From JAVBKA01 sp031546715 (GTDB lineage: Bacteria; Bacillota; Clostridia; Oscillospirales; UBA929): DNA of 17,346 nucleotides. Numbering within the stretch: position 1 is the first letter of the stretch; every line of letters begins with the position of its first letter. Made by a program: the position numbers and the translations under genes. The DNA lies in contig JAVBKA010000165.1 in the NCBI GenBank assembly GCA_031546715.1, forward strand, positions 1 through 17,346. Direction: 5' to 3'. The notes beneath the pieces were generated by a model. The model ran no database searches and had not been told where the DNA came from. It saw nothing but the letters and a program-made list of their open reading frames with translations. This document shows, one piece after another, positions 6,410 through 14,629 of the stretch.

Positions 6410-7815
6410 AAATGACGCCTCTTACGCCAGACTAAAAAGCCTGTAACAAATATACATAGCGGAACTATTGCTGCAAGGCCCCAAATAACGATAATTCTTG
6501 GAACTCCGATAAGGTTAAGGGGCTGATTAATAAAGGTTTTTGCGGCAATGTCAACTGTTGGGCTTGATGGCTTGATGGCTGCAACAATTGCAGTTACAAA
6601 TGAACGGTTTAGATAGGAATCTACTAAGAATTCGTTTGCAAGAATGTTTTTGCTCATAAGAATAACTCTGGAAGTTTTGCCGCTGGCGTTGTCTACCTGA
6701 TAATATTTTTCGCTGATTACGGCAACGTTGAATGGGCCAGTTACGTCGCCCTCCTGCTTCTCAAAGTTAAGGTTTTCAGCGGCCAAGTCCTTGGAGTAAG
6801 AGGAGTCAGAGCTTTTTAGCAGTGCAGTAACCAAATAGCCGCTGCGATCCTCGAAGAGCATTTTGATTGGATTGACGGCAGGTGCAACCAAGAACTTATT
6901 GGAAGCGTCGATTGTAGAATTAATATCGTGAGTGCCCATTTCAGGAACTATCAAGTAAGGGTATGTTATTGCCATTTTGGAGTCAACAACTACTGCGTTT
7001 TCGACCTCCATGCCAAACTCTTTAAGTAGGAGAGCTAGATTTCCCGTAGGCGGTTCGTTGTGCAGAACCATCCAATTTCCGCCGCGCTTAAGGAATGCTG
7101 TGATTCTCTCCACCTCAATGGCAGTTAAGTCGTTTTGAGGGGCGACGGTGACTAGTAATTCTGTATTTTCAGGGATTTCTTCAAGGCTTAGGTTGCGACT
7201 TAAAGCCTCGAAGCTGTTGTTAGACAGGATTTCGTCAAAAGTCGTCATGTCGGAGTAAACCTCGCCGTGACCATCTGTAAACACAACGGAGGGAATAACC
7301 TCGCTGGTAACATAGAGGATTGCGCTGACAAATTGCTTGTCTACCACAAGACCTGTGGGAGCGGTTTGACCTGTGTAATAGTCAACATCGCCCTGCTCGG
7401 TTAGTGAATCAACGGATACACGCTTGTTTCTTCTGGCGGAGGAAACAACGATATCGCCTCCGTTAAGGGTTTCAAGGTGATATTCGTCCTTGATATTTGG
7501 GTTGAGGTTTGGGTCAAGGTAACGCACCTTGACTTTGTTGCCTGAATAGGTGGCGTACTTAGAAAGTGTTTCCGTTAGAATTAAGTCTGTTTGGTCCTCT
7601 CGGGACATAACGGTGAAGGTGACATCCTCGGGTAAATCCTGCAATACATCGATTGCTTTTGGGTCAACCTCGTACATGCCTTCCTTTGATAAATCCAGAG
7701 AAAGCGAGAAGCGTTCGGATAAGAGACTAAACAATACATTGACAAGAATTACGCCTATGATTACTAAAATAGTTGAAGTAAGGGCAATTCCGCCCATTTT
7801 TACTCTTTGATTCAT
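6406..7815 (-). CDS. GldG family ABC-type transport accessory protein
   Basis: A 469-aa protein with membrane helices at both ends (about residues 9-33 and 438-463) and a large extracytoplasmic domain between. The order of segments fits the GldG/ABC-type uncharacterised transport family (PF09822-like): an N-terminal half with LQDLPEDVTFTVMSRE, then VVFTDGHGE (GHGE at 182-185), then NTELLVTVAPQNDLTAIEVERITAFLKRGGNWMVL, a typical substrate-binding-like fold. In Flavobacterium gliding, GldG works with GldA and GldF; in Firmicutes the substrate is not known. AGGGGAA lies just ahead of its ATG, and 14 nt separate it from the permease gene. Confidence 0.85.
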   Translation of the reverse strand: MNQRVKMGGIALTSTILVIIGVILVNVLFSLLSERFSLSLDLSKEGMYEVDPKAIDVLQDLPEDVTFTVMSREDQTDLILTETLSKYATYSGNKVKVRYLDPNLNPNIKDEYHLETLNGGDIVVSSARRNKRVSVDSLTEQGDVDYYTGQTAPTGLVVDKQFVSAILYVTSEVIPSVVFTDGHGEVYSDMTTFDEILSNNSFEALSRNLSLEEIPENTELLVTVAPQNDLTAIEVERITAFLKRGGNWMVLHNEPPTGNLALLLKEFGMEVENAVVVDSKMAITYPYLIVPEMGTHDINSTIDASNKFLVAPAVNPIKMLFEDRSGYLVTALLKSSDSSYSKDLAAENLNFEKQEGDVTGPFNVAVISEKYYQVDNASGKTSRVILMSKNILANEFLVDSYLNRSFVTAIVAAIKPSSPTVDIAAKTFINQPLNLIGVPRIIVIWGLAAIVPLCIFVTGFLVWRKRRHL

Positions 7816-7829
7816 TATTCAGTTCCCCT

Positions 7830-8543
7830 TTATGACCAACGCTTCTTTTCCAGCACGCGCAGGGAAAGAAACAGGAATAAGAAAGCACCTGTGACAAAAA
7901 ACATTATGTCGGCTATGTCCAGCAGACCGCTAGTGATTTTTCCGTAACGGTTGAAAATCGAAATAAATTGGAGTGCCCTAAGCATAAAGGAAGGAAGTGC
8001 GCCTGCCAGTGATGTTGTCGCCATATCAAGCAAGAACATTGCAACAAATGTACCCAAGGTGCCAAGGGCGGCAATGAGCTGATTTTCTGTTAGAGATGAG
8101 ATGAAGATACCGACAGCAATGTAAAAACCTGCAACACAGAACATTGAGAAGTAGTTGCCTAAAATTTCAGCGGAGTTAGGTGTGCCATAAATATTAATTG
8201 TTAAAACCCATAACAATGTAAGCACCATAACAAAGCCGAAAACGCTGATTGCGGCAAGAAATTTGCCGATAACAATGTCAAACAGCTTAACAGGAGAGGT
8301 GAGAAGCAGTTGGTCAGTTTTTAGCTTAAATTCCTCGGAAAAGGAGCGCATTGTCAAAATCGGGGTTGTGAACATAAGGACAACCAGCATAAAGCTGAAA
8401 ACCCCCGCAAGTGAGGAAATGCCGCTGAGAACGCTTTGCATAACAAACATCAGATTCATAACAAAGATGAATGCGCCGACATAGACGTAACCTAAGAGCG
8501 AATTAAAGAAGGAACGAAAATCTCGCTTAAAAATTGCGACCAT
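7830..8543 (-). CDS. ABC-2 type permease (GldF-like)
   Basis: A 237-aa integral membrane protein with about six helices, for example FFNSLLGYVYVGAFIFVMNL near the N-terminus, LAGVFSFMLVVLMFTTPILT, FGFVMVLTLLWVLTINIYG and a last helix IMFFVTGAFLFLFLSLRVL. The FSEEFKLKTDQLLLTSPVKL segment after helix 2 is the usual cytoplasmic coupling region of ABC-2/GldF permeases. It is 2 nt from the ATPase gene and 14 nt from gldG, so these are one operon. It would form the membrane channel with the ATPase; the transported substrate cannot be read from the sequence. Confidence 0.88.
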   Translation of the reverse strand: MVAIFKRDFRSFFNSLLGYVYVGAFIFVMNLMFVMQSVLSGISSLAGVFSFMLVVLMFTTPILTMRSFSEEFKLKTDQLLLTSPVKLFDIVIGKFLAAISVFGFVMVLTLLWVLTINIYGTPNSAEILGNYFSMFCVAGFYIAVGIFISSLTENQLIAALGTLGTFVAMFLLDMATTSLAGALPSFMLRALQFISIFNRYGKITSGLLDIADIMFFVTGAFLFLFLSLRVLEKKRWS

Positions 8544-8545
8544 TC

Positions 8546-9532
8546 TTACTTGCCGCCTTTCTTACGGTCACTTGAGTGACTATGGCTGTGTGCAGCCGCA
8601 TTGTCCTCAGTGAGCTTAATAAATATCTCTTCAAGAGATGCATTGTTGGGTTTTAGCATTAAAATCGGGAAATTTGCCGACGCAAGAGACGTAAACAGCG
8701 GCTTGCGGATATCAATGCCTGGTAAAGACTCAATTAAAAAGTCGTTTGAGCCAGATTCCAGCTCGCCAACAGCCTCCACGGACTTAACGCCGTCACGGCT
8801 TTTGAGCAGGGAGAAAACACTGTCCTTCGGTCCTGCGATGCGGACAAGAAGCTGACGCTCCGAGGTGACGAGGGTTGAGAGGTTTTCAGGCTTGTCATCT
8901 GCAACGATGACGCCGTTTGAGATAACCAGCACACGCTCGCAGACTGCGGAGACCTCAGGTAATATATGAGTAGACAAAATAACGGTTCTTGACTTGCCTA
9001 AGTCCTTGATAACGTTGCGGATTTCTACTATTTGGCGGGGGTCCAGACCTACCGTAGGCTCGTCCAAAATAAGAACGTCAGGGTCTCCTATGAGAGCCTG
9101 AGCAAGACCCACACGCTGCTTGTAACCCTTTGAAAGGTTTTTAATAAGGCGACCTGAAACGGATTCGATGTCAAGCATCCCCATGATGTCCATAATGTGG
9201 TTACGTCTGGACTTGGACTTGACTTCCTTAAGGTCGTACACAAAATCGAGATACTCATAGGCGGTCATATCCATGTAAAGCGGGGGCTGTTCAGGTAAAT
9301 AGCCGATATGACGCTTAGCCTCCCTAGGGTCGGTAAGTACGTCAATTCCTGCGATTTTCGCAGTGCCGCGCTGAGCGGAAATGTAGCCTGTAATTATGTT
9401 CATTGTGGTTGTTTTGCCTGCGCCGTTTGGTCCGAGAAAGCCGACAATTTCGCCTTCGTTGATTTTAAAGCTAATGTCGTTAATTCCTCGATTCTGACCA
9501 TATGTCTTAGTAAGGTTGGTTACCTCAATCAT
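8546..9532 (-). CDS. ABC transporter ATP-binding protein (GldA-like)
   Basis: A 328-aa ATPase with Walker A GPNGAGKT (34-41), Q-loop in YLPEQPPLY, signature LSKGYKQ (133-139, the degenerate form usual for ABC-2 drug and Gld systems), Walker B VLILDE (152-157) and the switch histidine in STHIL (His189). The ATG at 9532 is chosen over an upstream one 27 codons earlier: GGGAG lies 7 nt ahead of it and the ABC fold begins right there. The C-terminal region ends in EEIFIKLTEDNAAAHSHSHSS, a short His-Ser repeat that could bind metal or simply be a low-complexity tail. First gene of the ABC operon, 129 nt after mfd. Confidence 0.9.
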   Translation of the reverse strand: MIEVTNLTKTYGQNRGINDISFKINEGEIVGFLGPNGAGKTTTMNIITGYISAQRGTAKIAGIDVLTDPREAKRHIGYLPEQPPLYMDMTAYEYLDFVYDLKEVKSKSRRNHIMDIMGMLDIESVSGRLIKNLSKGYKQRVGLAQALIGDPDVLILDEPTVGLDPRQIVEIRNVIKDLGKSRTVILSTHILPEVSAVCERVLVISNGVIVADDKPENLSTLVTSERQLLVRIAGPKDSVFSLLKSRDGVKSVEAVGELESGSNDFLIESLPGIDIRKPLFTSLASANFPILMLKPNNASLEEIFIKLTEDNAAAHSHSHSSDRKKGGK

Positions 9533-9661
9533 TTGCGGACTCCCTTTCAAAACAATAGAGTTGCGATAATAGCGGTGAAGCCTGCGTATATGGGGGCACT
9601 GGTCTATAGACAAGCTGCCAAGGTATAATATATCACCTGATTATGAACATTGTGTGAAGAT

Positions 9662-12600
9662 TTACGCAAAACTTGCTACCGCTTGGACTGCGGCATCTAG
9701 GATAGACTGACCGCTTTGCAGCTTGATGGACACATATGGGATATCCCCCATGGAAAATAGTATGCGCCCTTTGTACTCGGGCTTTGCGCATATGAGAGAC
9801 ACCTTTGCAAAGTCTGGGTTTGGAAGTTTGAAGTTAAGCCGTCCACCCTTTTGGGATATATCTGTAATGCCTATTTTGCCTGCTTCGTAACGAAGCCTTG
9901 CAATGCGGATTAGCGTGTTCACGCTTTCTGGAAGCTCGCCGAAGCGGTCAATTAGCTCGTCTCGCATGTCCTCTGCGTCTGATTCTACCATAATGGCGGC
10001 TATGCGGCGGTAAAAGTCCATGCGAATACCTGCGTGGGCGATGTATTTTTGGTCAATTCCGGCGGTGACAGGTAAGTCGGCGGTACATTCCACCACGGTG
10101 TCTGGTGCGCCGCCCTTTTCCTCGATAACCGCTTCTTCAAGCAGTTTTAGATACATGTCGTAGCCCACGCTCATTAGGTGACCGCTTTGTTCTGCGCCTA
10201 AAACATTTCCCGCGCCTCTGATTTCAAGGTCACGCATGGCGATTTTAAAGCCTGAGCCGAACTCCGCAAACTCACGAATGGCGGACAGGCGGCGGGTTGC
10301 AACCTCTGTGAGGATTTTTCCCCGCCTAAAGGTGAGAAACGCATATGCGTGACGGCTGGAACGACCCACTCTGCCACGTATTTGGTGAAGTTGTGCAAGA
10401 CCTAGGCGGTCAGCGTCCTCGATAATAAGTGTGTTGGCGTTGGGTATGTCAATACCTGTTTCGATGATGGTGGTGCATACTAAAACCTGCACCTCGTTTT
10501 CCGACACAGAGCGCATAACCTCCGCCAGCTCGTCCTCATTCATTTTACCGTGGGCAACGGCGACGCTTACGCCGTCCACCAAGCTTTGGATTTTAGAGGC
10601 TGTGCGTTCAATGGTTTCAACGCGATTGTGAAGAAAAAACACCTGACCGCCGCGGCTGACTTCGCGGCGTACTGCATCCGCCAAAACGCTCCAATCATGC
10701 TCAAGCACAAAGGTCTGGACAGGATAGCGGTCTCGTGGGGCTTCCTCGATGGTGGAAAGGTCACGAATGCCCGACATTGCCATGTTCAGGGTGCGGGGGA
10801 TTGGAGTTGCCGTCAGGGTTAATACGTCCACCTGACGGGACATTTCCTTTAACCGCTCCTTGTGGGTAACGCCGAAACGCTGCTCCTCGTCAATAATAAG
10901 CAAGCCGAGGTTTTTAAAGCGCACATCCTTTTGAATCAGCCGATGTGTGCCGATAACAAGGTCTACCTGACCTAAATGTATTTTCTTAATGCTGTCCTTA
11001 ATCTGCGCAGCGGAACGAAACCTTGACAGTACCTCAATTCTCACTGGGTAGCCGGCAAAACGTCTGGTTGCGGTTAAAAAGTGTTGCTGAGCAAGGACGG
11101 TGGTGGGTACTAAAATCGCCGACTGCTTGCCGCCGAGAATGCACTTCATAACGGCCCGCAAGGCGACCTCGGTTTTGCCGAAGCCTACGTCTCCGCAGAG
11201 AAGTCTGTCCATGGGGTAGTCACTTTGCATGTCCTGCTTTATTTCGGCGATACAGCGCAATTGGTCGTCAGTTTCCTGATACTCAAACTTTTCTTCAAAG
11301 CTCATTTGCCAGTCAGAGTCCTCGGGGAACGAGAAGCCTGTAAGCCGTTTTCTGGAGGCGTACAGCTCAATAAGCCCCTTGGCAAGCTCCTTTGCGGCTG
11401 CTTTGGCTCGGCTTTTTGCCTTATTCCAGTCCGTTCCGCCAAGCTTACTCAGTTTAGGACCGCCCTTGCCGTCCTCACTTTCGGCATGTGCGCCGATGTA
11501 CTTGCTGACGAGGTTTAGCTGTGTTACAGAGACAAACAGCACGTCAGTTCCTGAGTAACAAAGCTTAATGTAGTCCTTTGTAACGCCGTCAACCTGCATG
11601 GGCGTAATTCCTGCGAAGCGACCGATACCGTGATGCTCGTGGACGACTAAGTCCCCAGGGGTTAGGTCGGTGTAGGAGGAAATGCGCTTGCGGTTAGAGG
11701 TTTTAACAGAGGAGTGGAATTTTTTTCGGACACGCTCGGGGCTTGCCTGACCCTCGGTAAGAATCGCAAGTCCGATAGAAGGGTATTCCATACCAGCGGA
11801 CAGCGCACCAACGGCAATTGCAATCTCTCCCGCCTTTGGAAGCTCGGACAGCAGGCTGTCTAAGGAACAGCTGACGCCGCGCTCACGGAGAATTTCGTCT
11901 AAATGCTTAGTCCTGCGTTCGTCTGGGGTGAGGACAATGACGGAGTGAGAGATTTTTTTGTAGTGGGCTATGTCACTTAAGGCAGTCTCAAGGCTTGCGC
12001 CGTAGGAGGGGAGCTGCTTCGCCATGATATTTTGCAGAGAGTGGGGGCGCACAGGGTACTGTGAGGGCAAGAAGCTGTCCGCCCAAATGAGGTCGTGAGC
12101 CTCCAAGCTAGACCATAGACCCACATCGTCCTCCCCTAAAATCGCAGTTTTAGAGGTGAGAATATTCTGCTCAAGCAAGGTTTCGATGTCCTGCTCACGC
12201 TGCCAAAGAGTGTTTTTTACCCGTTCGCTCAGTCGTGTTGTTTCAGACAGAATTATTATCGCCCTACGGGGGATATAATCGAGGGCGGTGTACATTTCGG
12301 GGCTGATAAGAGCCATGTATTTGTCAATGGCGGATAGGTAACCTGTATCCCTTAATTTGGCGGCGTCGTCTTCGTTGGGGATGGCGGCGATTAGACCTTC
12401 CAGACCGTCGGGGGCAGTGTGGGCAAGGGTTTCGGAGCATGGGTAGACGTGGGCAACGGTGAGCCGTTGACCTCTGCGCTGTGTTGAAGGGTCGATTGTG
12501 GAAATAGTGTCGATTTCGTCTCCGAAGAACTCAATTCGTATGGGTTCTTGGTTGCCGGGGGCGAAAAAGTCAATAATTCCGCCTCTGCGGGCAAATTGTC

Positions 12601-13111
12601 CCACGCCCTCCACAACGTCACAGCGTTTGTAACCTGATTTCACAAAGCCTTCTATGAGACTTTCGGGAGCTATTTCCATGCCCTCCTTGAGGGTAATTTC
12701 TTGCGCCTTCAGTATCTCGGGGGGGAGCGTCCGTTGCATAAATGCGTCAATCGCACCGATTACGAAGGGGGCAGTGCCAGAGAGCATACGGTGCAGCACA
12801 GGGATACGAGCCTGCTCCCACTCGCGGGAAACAGTTTCAGAGGGATAGAAGCTAAAGTCACGCTCACGGAAATAGAGCGCGTCCTCACGGGATAACACAG
12901 ATACGTCTGAGCAGAGCTTTGTAGCCTCCTGCTCATCAGGGCAGAGCATGACAACAGGGCGACCTGTGGCATGGTGCAGAGCCGCCGCCAAATGTGCCTT
13001 GTGAACAGCAGAAAGCCCGCCGACCGCAACGGGGCACCCCCCGTCACGCAGCCTTTTTAGTATCTCCTCAACCTCTGGAAGCTTAGTTAATGCGTCGCAA
13101 AGTGATGTCAT
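9662..13111 (-). CDS. mfd: Transcription-repair coupling factor Mfd
   Basis: A 1149-aa Mfd of normal length. It releases stalled RNA polymerase from DNA damage and recruits UvrA. The UvrB-like N-terminal module covers about 1-330 (RRGGIIDFFAPG at 175-186). The RNA-polymerase-interacting, CarD-like domain lies at about 483-540 (LTPGDLVVHEHHGIGRFAGI). The RecG-type translocase has Walker A GDVGFGKTE (640-648), DEEQ (741-744), TATPIPRT (767-774) and IRGRVGRS (911-918). The C-terminal regulatory domain covers about 1000-1149. All motor motifs are intact. It starts 14 nt after pth, with AGGAAA ahead of the ATG. pth-mfd order matches B. subtilis. Confidence 0.98.
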   Translation of the reverse strand: MTSLCDALTKLPEVEEILKRLRDGGCPVAVGGLSAVHKAHLAAALHHATGRPVVMLCPDEQEATKLCSDVSVLSREDALYFRERDFSFYPSETVSREWEQARIPVLHRMLSGTAPFVIGAIDAFMQRTLPPEILKAQEITLKEGMEIAPESLIEGFVKSGYKRCDVVEGVGQFARRGGIIDFFAPGNQEPIRIEFFGDEIDTISTIDPSTQRRGQRLTVAHVYPCSETLAHTAPDGLEGLIAAIPNEDDAAKLRDTGYLSAIDKYMALISPEMYTALDYIPRRAIIILSETTRLSERVKNTLWQREQDIETLLEQNILTSKTAILGEDDVGLWSSLEAHDLIWADSFLPSQYPVRPHSLQNIMAKQLPSYGASLETALSDIAHYKKISHSVIVLTPDERRTKHLDEILRERGVSCSLDSLLSELPKAGEIAIAVGALSAGMEYPSIGLAILTEGQASPERVRKKFHSSVKTSNRKRISSYTDLTPGDLVVHEHHGIGRFAGITPMQVDGVTKDYIKLCYSGTDVLFVSVTQLNLVSKYIGAHAESEDGKGGPKLSKLGGTDWNKAKSRAKAAAKELAKGLIELYASRKRLTGFSFPEDSDWQMSFEEKFEYQETDDQLRCIAEIKQDMQSDYPMDRLLCGDVGFGKTEVALRAVMKCILGGKQSAILVPTTVLAQQHFLTATRRFAGYPVRIEVLSRFRSAAQIKDSIKKIHLGQVDLVIGTHRLIQKDVRFKNLGLLIIDEEQRFGVTHKERLKEMSRQVDVLTLTATPIPRTLNMAMSGIRDLSTIEEAPRDRYPVQTFVLEHDWSVLADAVRREVSRGGQVFFLHNRVETIERTASKIQSLVDGVSVAVAHGKMNEDELAEVMRSVSENEVQVLVCTTIIETGIDIPNANTLIIEDADRLGLAQLHQIRGRVGRSSRHAYAFLTFRRGKILTEVATRRLSAIREFAEFGSGFKIAMRDLEIRGAGNVLGAEQSGHLMSVGYDMYLKLLEEAVIEEKGGAPDTVVECTADLPVTAGIDQKYIAHAGIRMDFYRRIAAIMVESDAEDMRDELIDRFGELPESVNTLIRIARLRYEAGKIGITDISQKGGRLNFKLPNPDFAKVSLICAKPEYKGRILFSMGDIPYVSIKLQSGQSILDAAVQAVASFA

Positions 13112-13125
13112 TCATTCTTTCCTAC

Positions 13126-13689
13126 CTAACGGGGAGAAATATTATATAGATTCATAGCATTGTCCATGCCCTTGGTAAGTACTGCTTCAACTGCGTCAGC
13201 GGCTTTAAGACACGCTTCGTCAATAAGCTTTTTTTCGCTTTGGGAAAACTGAGAAAGCACCCAGTCCGCCAAGTCCATCTCTGGGTGGGGTTTTGAGCCG
13301 ACACCGATTTTAACCCGCGGGAATTGGTCTGATTGTAGCTGATAAACGATGTCCTTTATCCCGTTGTGCCCGCCGTCGGTTCCGTTTTTGCGCAGACGAA
13401 GCTTGCCCACAGGCAGTGCTATATCGTCATACACTACCAAAATCCGCTCAACAGGAATTTTGTAAAAGGATGCCGCCTCGCGGACGGCACGTCCTGAGAG
13501 GTTCATAAAGGTTTGAGGCTTTAGAAGTAAAATGCCGTCACCATCGCCGTAAAGGGATTGAAATTTCAGCTTTTTTAAGGGGATTTTCTTCTGGCTTGAA
13601 AGTATATCTGCCACCAGAAAGCCTACGTTGTGGCGCGTGTTATCATATTTATCTCCGGGGTTTCCAAGACCGACTATTAACCAATCCAT
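13126..13689 (-). CDS. pth: Peptidyl-tRNA hydrolase
   Basis: A 187-aa Pth that frees tRNA from dropped-off peptidyl-tRNA. GLGNPGDKYDNTRHNVGF carries the conserved Asn10 and catalytic His20. VVYDDIALPVGKLRLR carries the conserved Asp, and NGTDGGHNGI is the tRNA-acceptor loop. The ATG at 13689 is preferred over one 15 codons upstream because GGAGAA lies 6 nt before it and the family begins MxxxIVGLGNPG. It starts 17 nt after the GlmU-like gene and ends 14 nt before mfd. Standard and complete. Confidence 0.97.
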   Translation of the reverse strand: MDWLIVGLGNPGDKYDNTRHNVGFLVADILSSQKKIPLKKLKFQSLYGDGDGILLLKPQTFMNLSGRAVREAASFYKIPVERILVVYDDIALPVGKLRLRKNGTDGGHNGIKDIVYQLQSDQFPRVKIGVGSKPHPEMDLADWVLSQFSQSEKKLIDEACLKAADAVEAVLTKGMDNAMNLYNISPR

Positions 13690-13706
13690 GCAGTTCTCCG
13701 TACGAT

Positions 13707-14405
13707 TTATTTGTTTATGCGGCGCAGCCGCCAATTGAGCTTGTTGGTTTGACGCTCTCTTGCAATGGCAAGGGAGTTTTCAGGCACGTCCTCTGTAATG
13801 GTCGAGCCTGCGGCGGTGTATGCGTTTGCGCCGACGGTCACGGGAGCGACAAGGTTTGTGTTGCAGCCGATAAATGCACCGTCCTTGACGGTGGTACGGT
13901 GCTTGCCTGCACCGTCATAATTAACGGTAACCGTGCCGCAACCGAAGTTGACGCGCCCGCCCACATCGGCATCGCCTACATATGTTAAGTGTGACACACT
14001 TGTTTTGTCGCCGATGGTCGAATTTTTTATTTCGACAAAATCTCCTAGTTTAACATGATTTCCGATTCTGCTGCCTGGGCGGAGATACGCAAAGGGACCG
14101 ATGCTACAGCCGTTTCCAATTGTAACATCCTCTCTGATAACAGTGTTTGGGTACACAATCGTTCCCGCGCCGATTACCGTGCTCGGGTGAATGTGAACGC
14201 TGTCAATGTCCACTATGTCCACCCCTTGGGCGATAAAGCCAAGGTTTACATAACGGCGGGCGGCGGCACGAAAGCTACATAAGGCTTCGGCAGAATCAAT
14301 GTTATAGGTTTTGCCGTCAAGCTCTGCAACGGGAGTGCTGCCGCTATTAACCGCCCAGTCCTTAACAGGCTTAAAAAGAACCTCTGTTTTCCAAAAATCC
14401 AGCAT
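13707..14405 (-). CDS. Stand-alone GlmU-type glucosamine-1-phosphate N-acetyltransferase
   Basis: A 232-aa protein matching only the C-terminal left-handed beta-helix half of GlmU, with hexapeptide repeats (HPSTVIGAG, IREDVTIGNG). The acetyltransferase residues are all present: Arg in LRPG (109), Lys in FVEIK (127), His-Tyr in SHLTY (139, 142), Asn in VNFG (153), NYDG (162-165) and Lys168, corresponding to R333, K351, H363/Y366, N377, N386 and K392 of E. coli GlmU. The uridyltransferase half is missing: the sequence upstream of residue 38 shows no nucleotidyltransferase motif, and the start (ATG 14405, AGAGG 5 nt ahead) is good. UDP-GlcNAc synthesis would need the other activity elsewhere. 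It sits where glmU sits in relatives, just before pth. Confidence 0.87.
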   Translation of the reverse strand: MLDFWKTEVLFKPVKDWAVNSGSTPVAELDGKTYNIDSAEALCSFRAAARRYVNLGFIAQGVDIVDIDSVHIHPSTVIGAGTIVYPNTVIREDVTIGNGCSIGPFAYLRPGSRIGNHVKLGDFVEIKNSTIGDKTSVSHLTYVGDADVGGRVNFGCGTVTVNYDGAGKHRTTVKDGAFIGCNTNLVAPVTVGANAYTAAGSTITEDVPENSLAIARERQTNKLNWRLRRINK

Positions 14406-14428
14406 AAATACCTCTTTATTATAAAATT

Positions 14429-14621
14429 GACATGTTCGGGATTGATTTACCGCAATTGCCGCAAGGGGAACCACCCCACCAACTGCGGTTGGCACCCATC
14501 CACAGAGGGGAGTAAGGTGTGCGAGGTTAATCAATTCCCCTCTGTGGAGGCGTGGCGCGCAGCGACGGGGTGGTCGGGTTTGACGGCACTATTGAAACGG
14601 GAATAGGTTGCCGAACAAGTC
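14429..14621. repeat. 193-bp long imperfect palindrome (MITE-like candidate)
   Basis: The two halves are imperfect inverted copies. The outer ends are GACATGTTCGG (14429-14439) and CCGAACAAGTC (14611-14621), 10 of 11 complementary. Further in, CAAT (14453) faces ATTG (14591-14594), ACCACCCC (14470-14477) faces GGGGTGGT (14567-14574), and TCCACAGAGGGGA (14499-14511) faces TCCCCTCTGTGGA (14536-14548), around a 24-nt loop. The element fills the gap between the membrane-protein stop and the glmU-like gene and contains no gene. Terminal inverted repeats and size fit a miniature transposable element or a large palindromic intergenic repeat; no clear target duplication is visible. In RNA it would make a long hairpin between two genes. 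Confidence 0.7.
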
Positions 14622-14629
14622 TAATACCA

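Noticed and set aside
9533..9613. 27-codon N-terminal extension of the ATPase
   Set aside because: A good ribosome site precedes the ATG at 9532 and the extension has no similarity to ABC proteins.
9533..9661. Possible promoter for the ABC operon between mfd and the ATPase gene (TTCACA on the minus strand near 9653-9658)
   Set aside because: No -10 better than about 3/6 at 16-18 nt spacing, and no terminator for mfd either, so separate or joint transcription cannot be decided.
10431..12848. Several open frames of 60-100 codons opposite mfd
   Set aside because: They lie antisense to a complete, well-conserved gene and have no ribosome sites or recognisable domains.
14406..14534. 43-codon N-terminal extension of the GlmU-like protein
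   Set aside because: It is translated from the palindromic repeat; AGAGG precedes the ATG at 14405.
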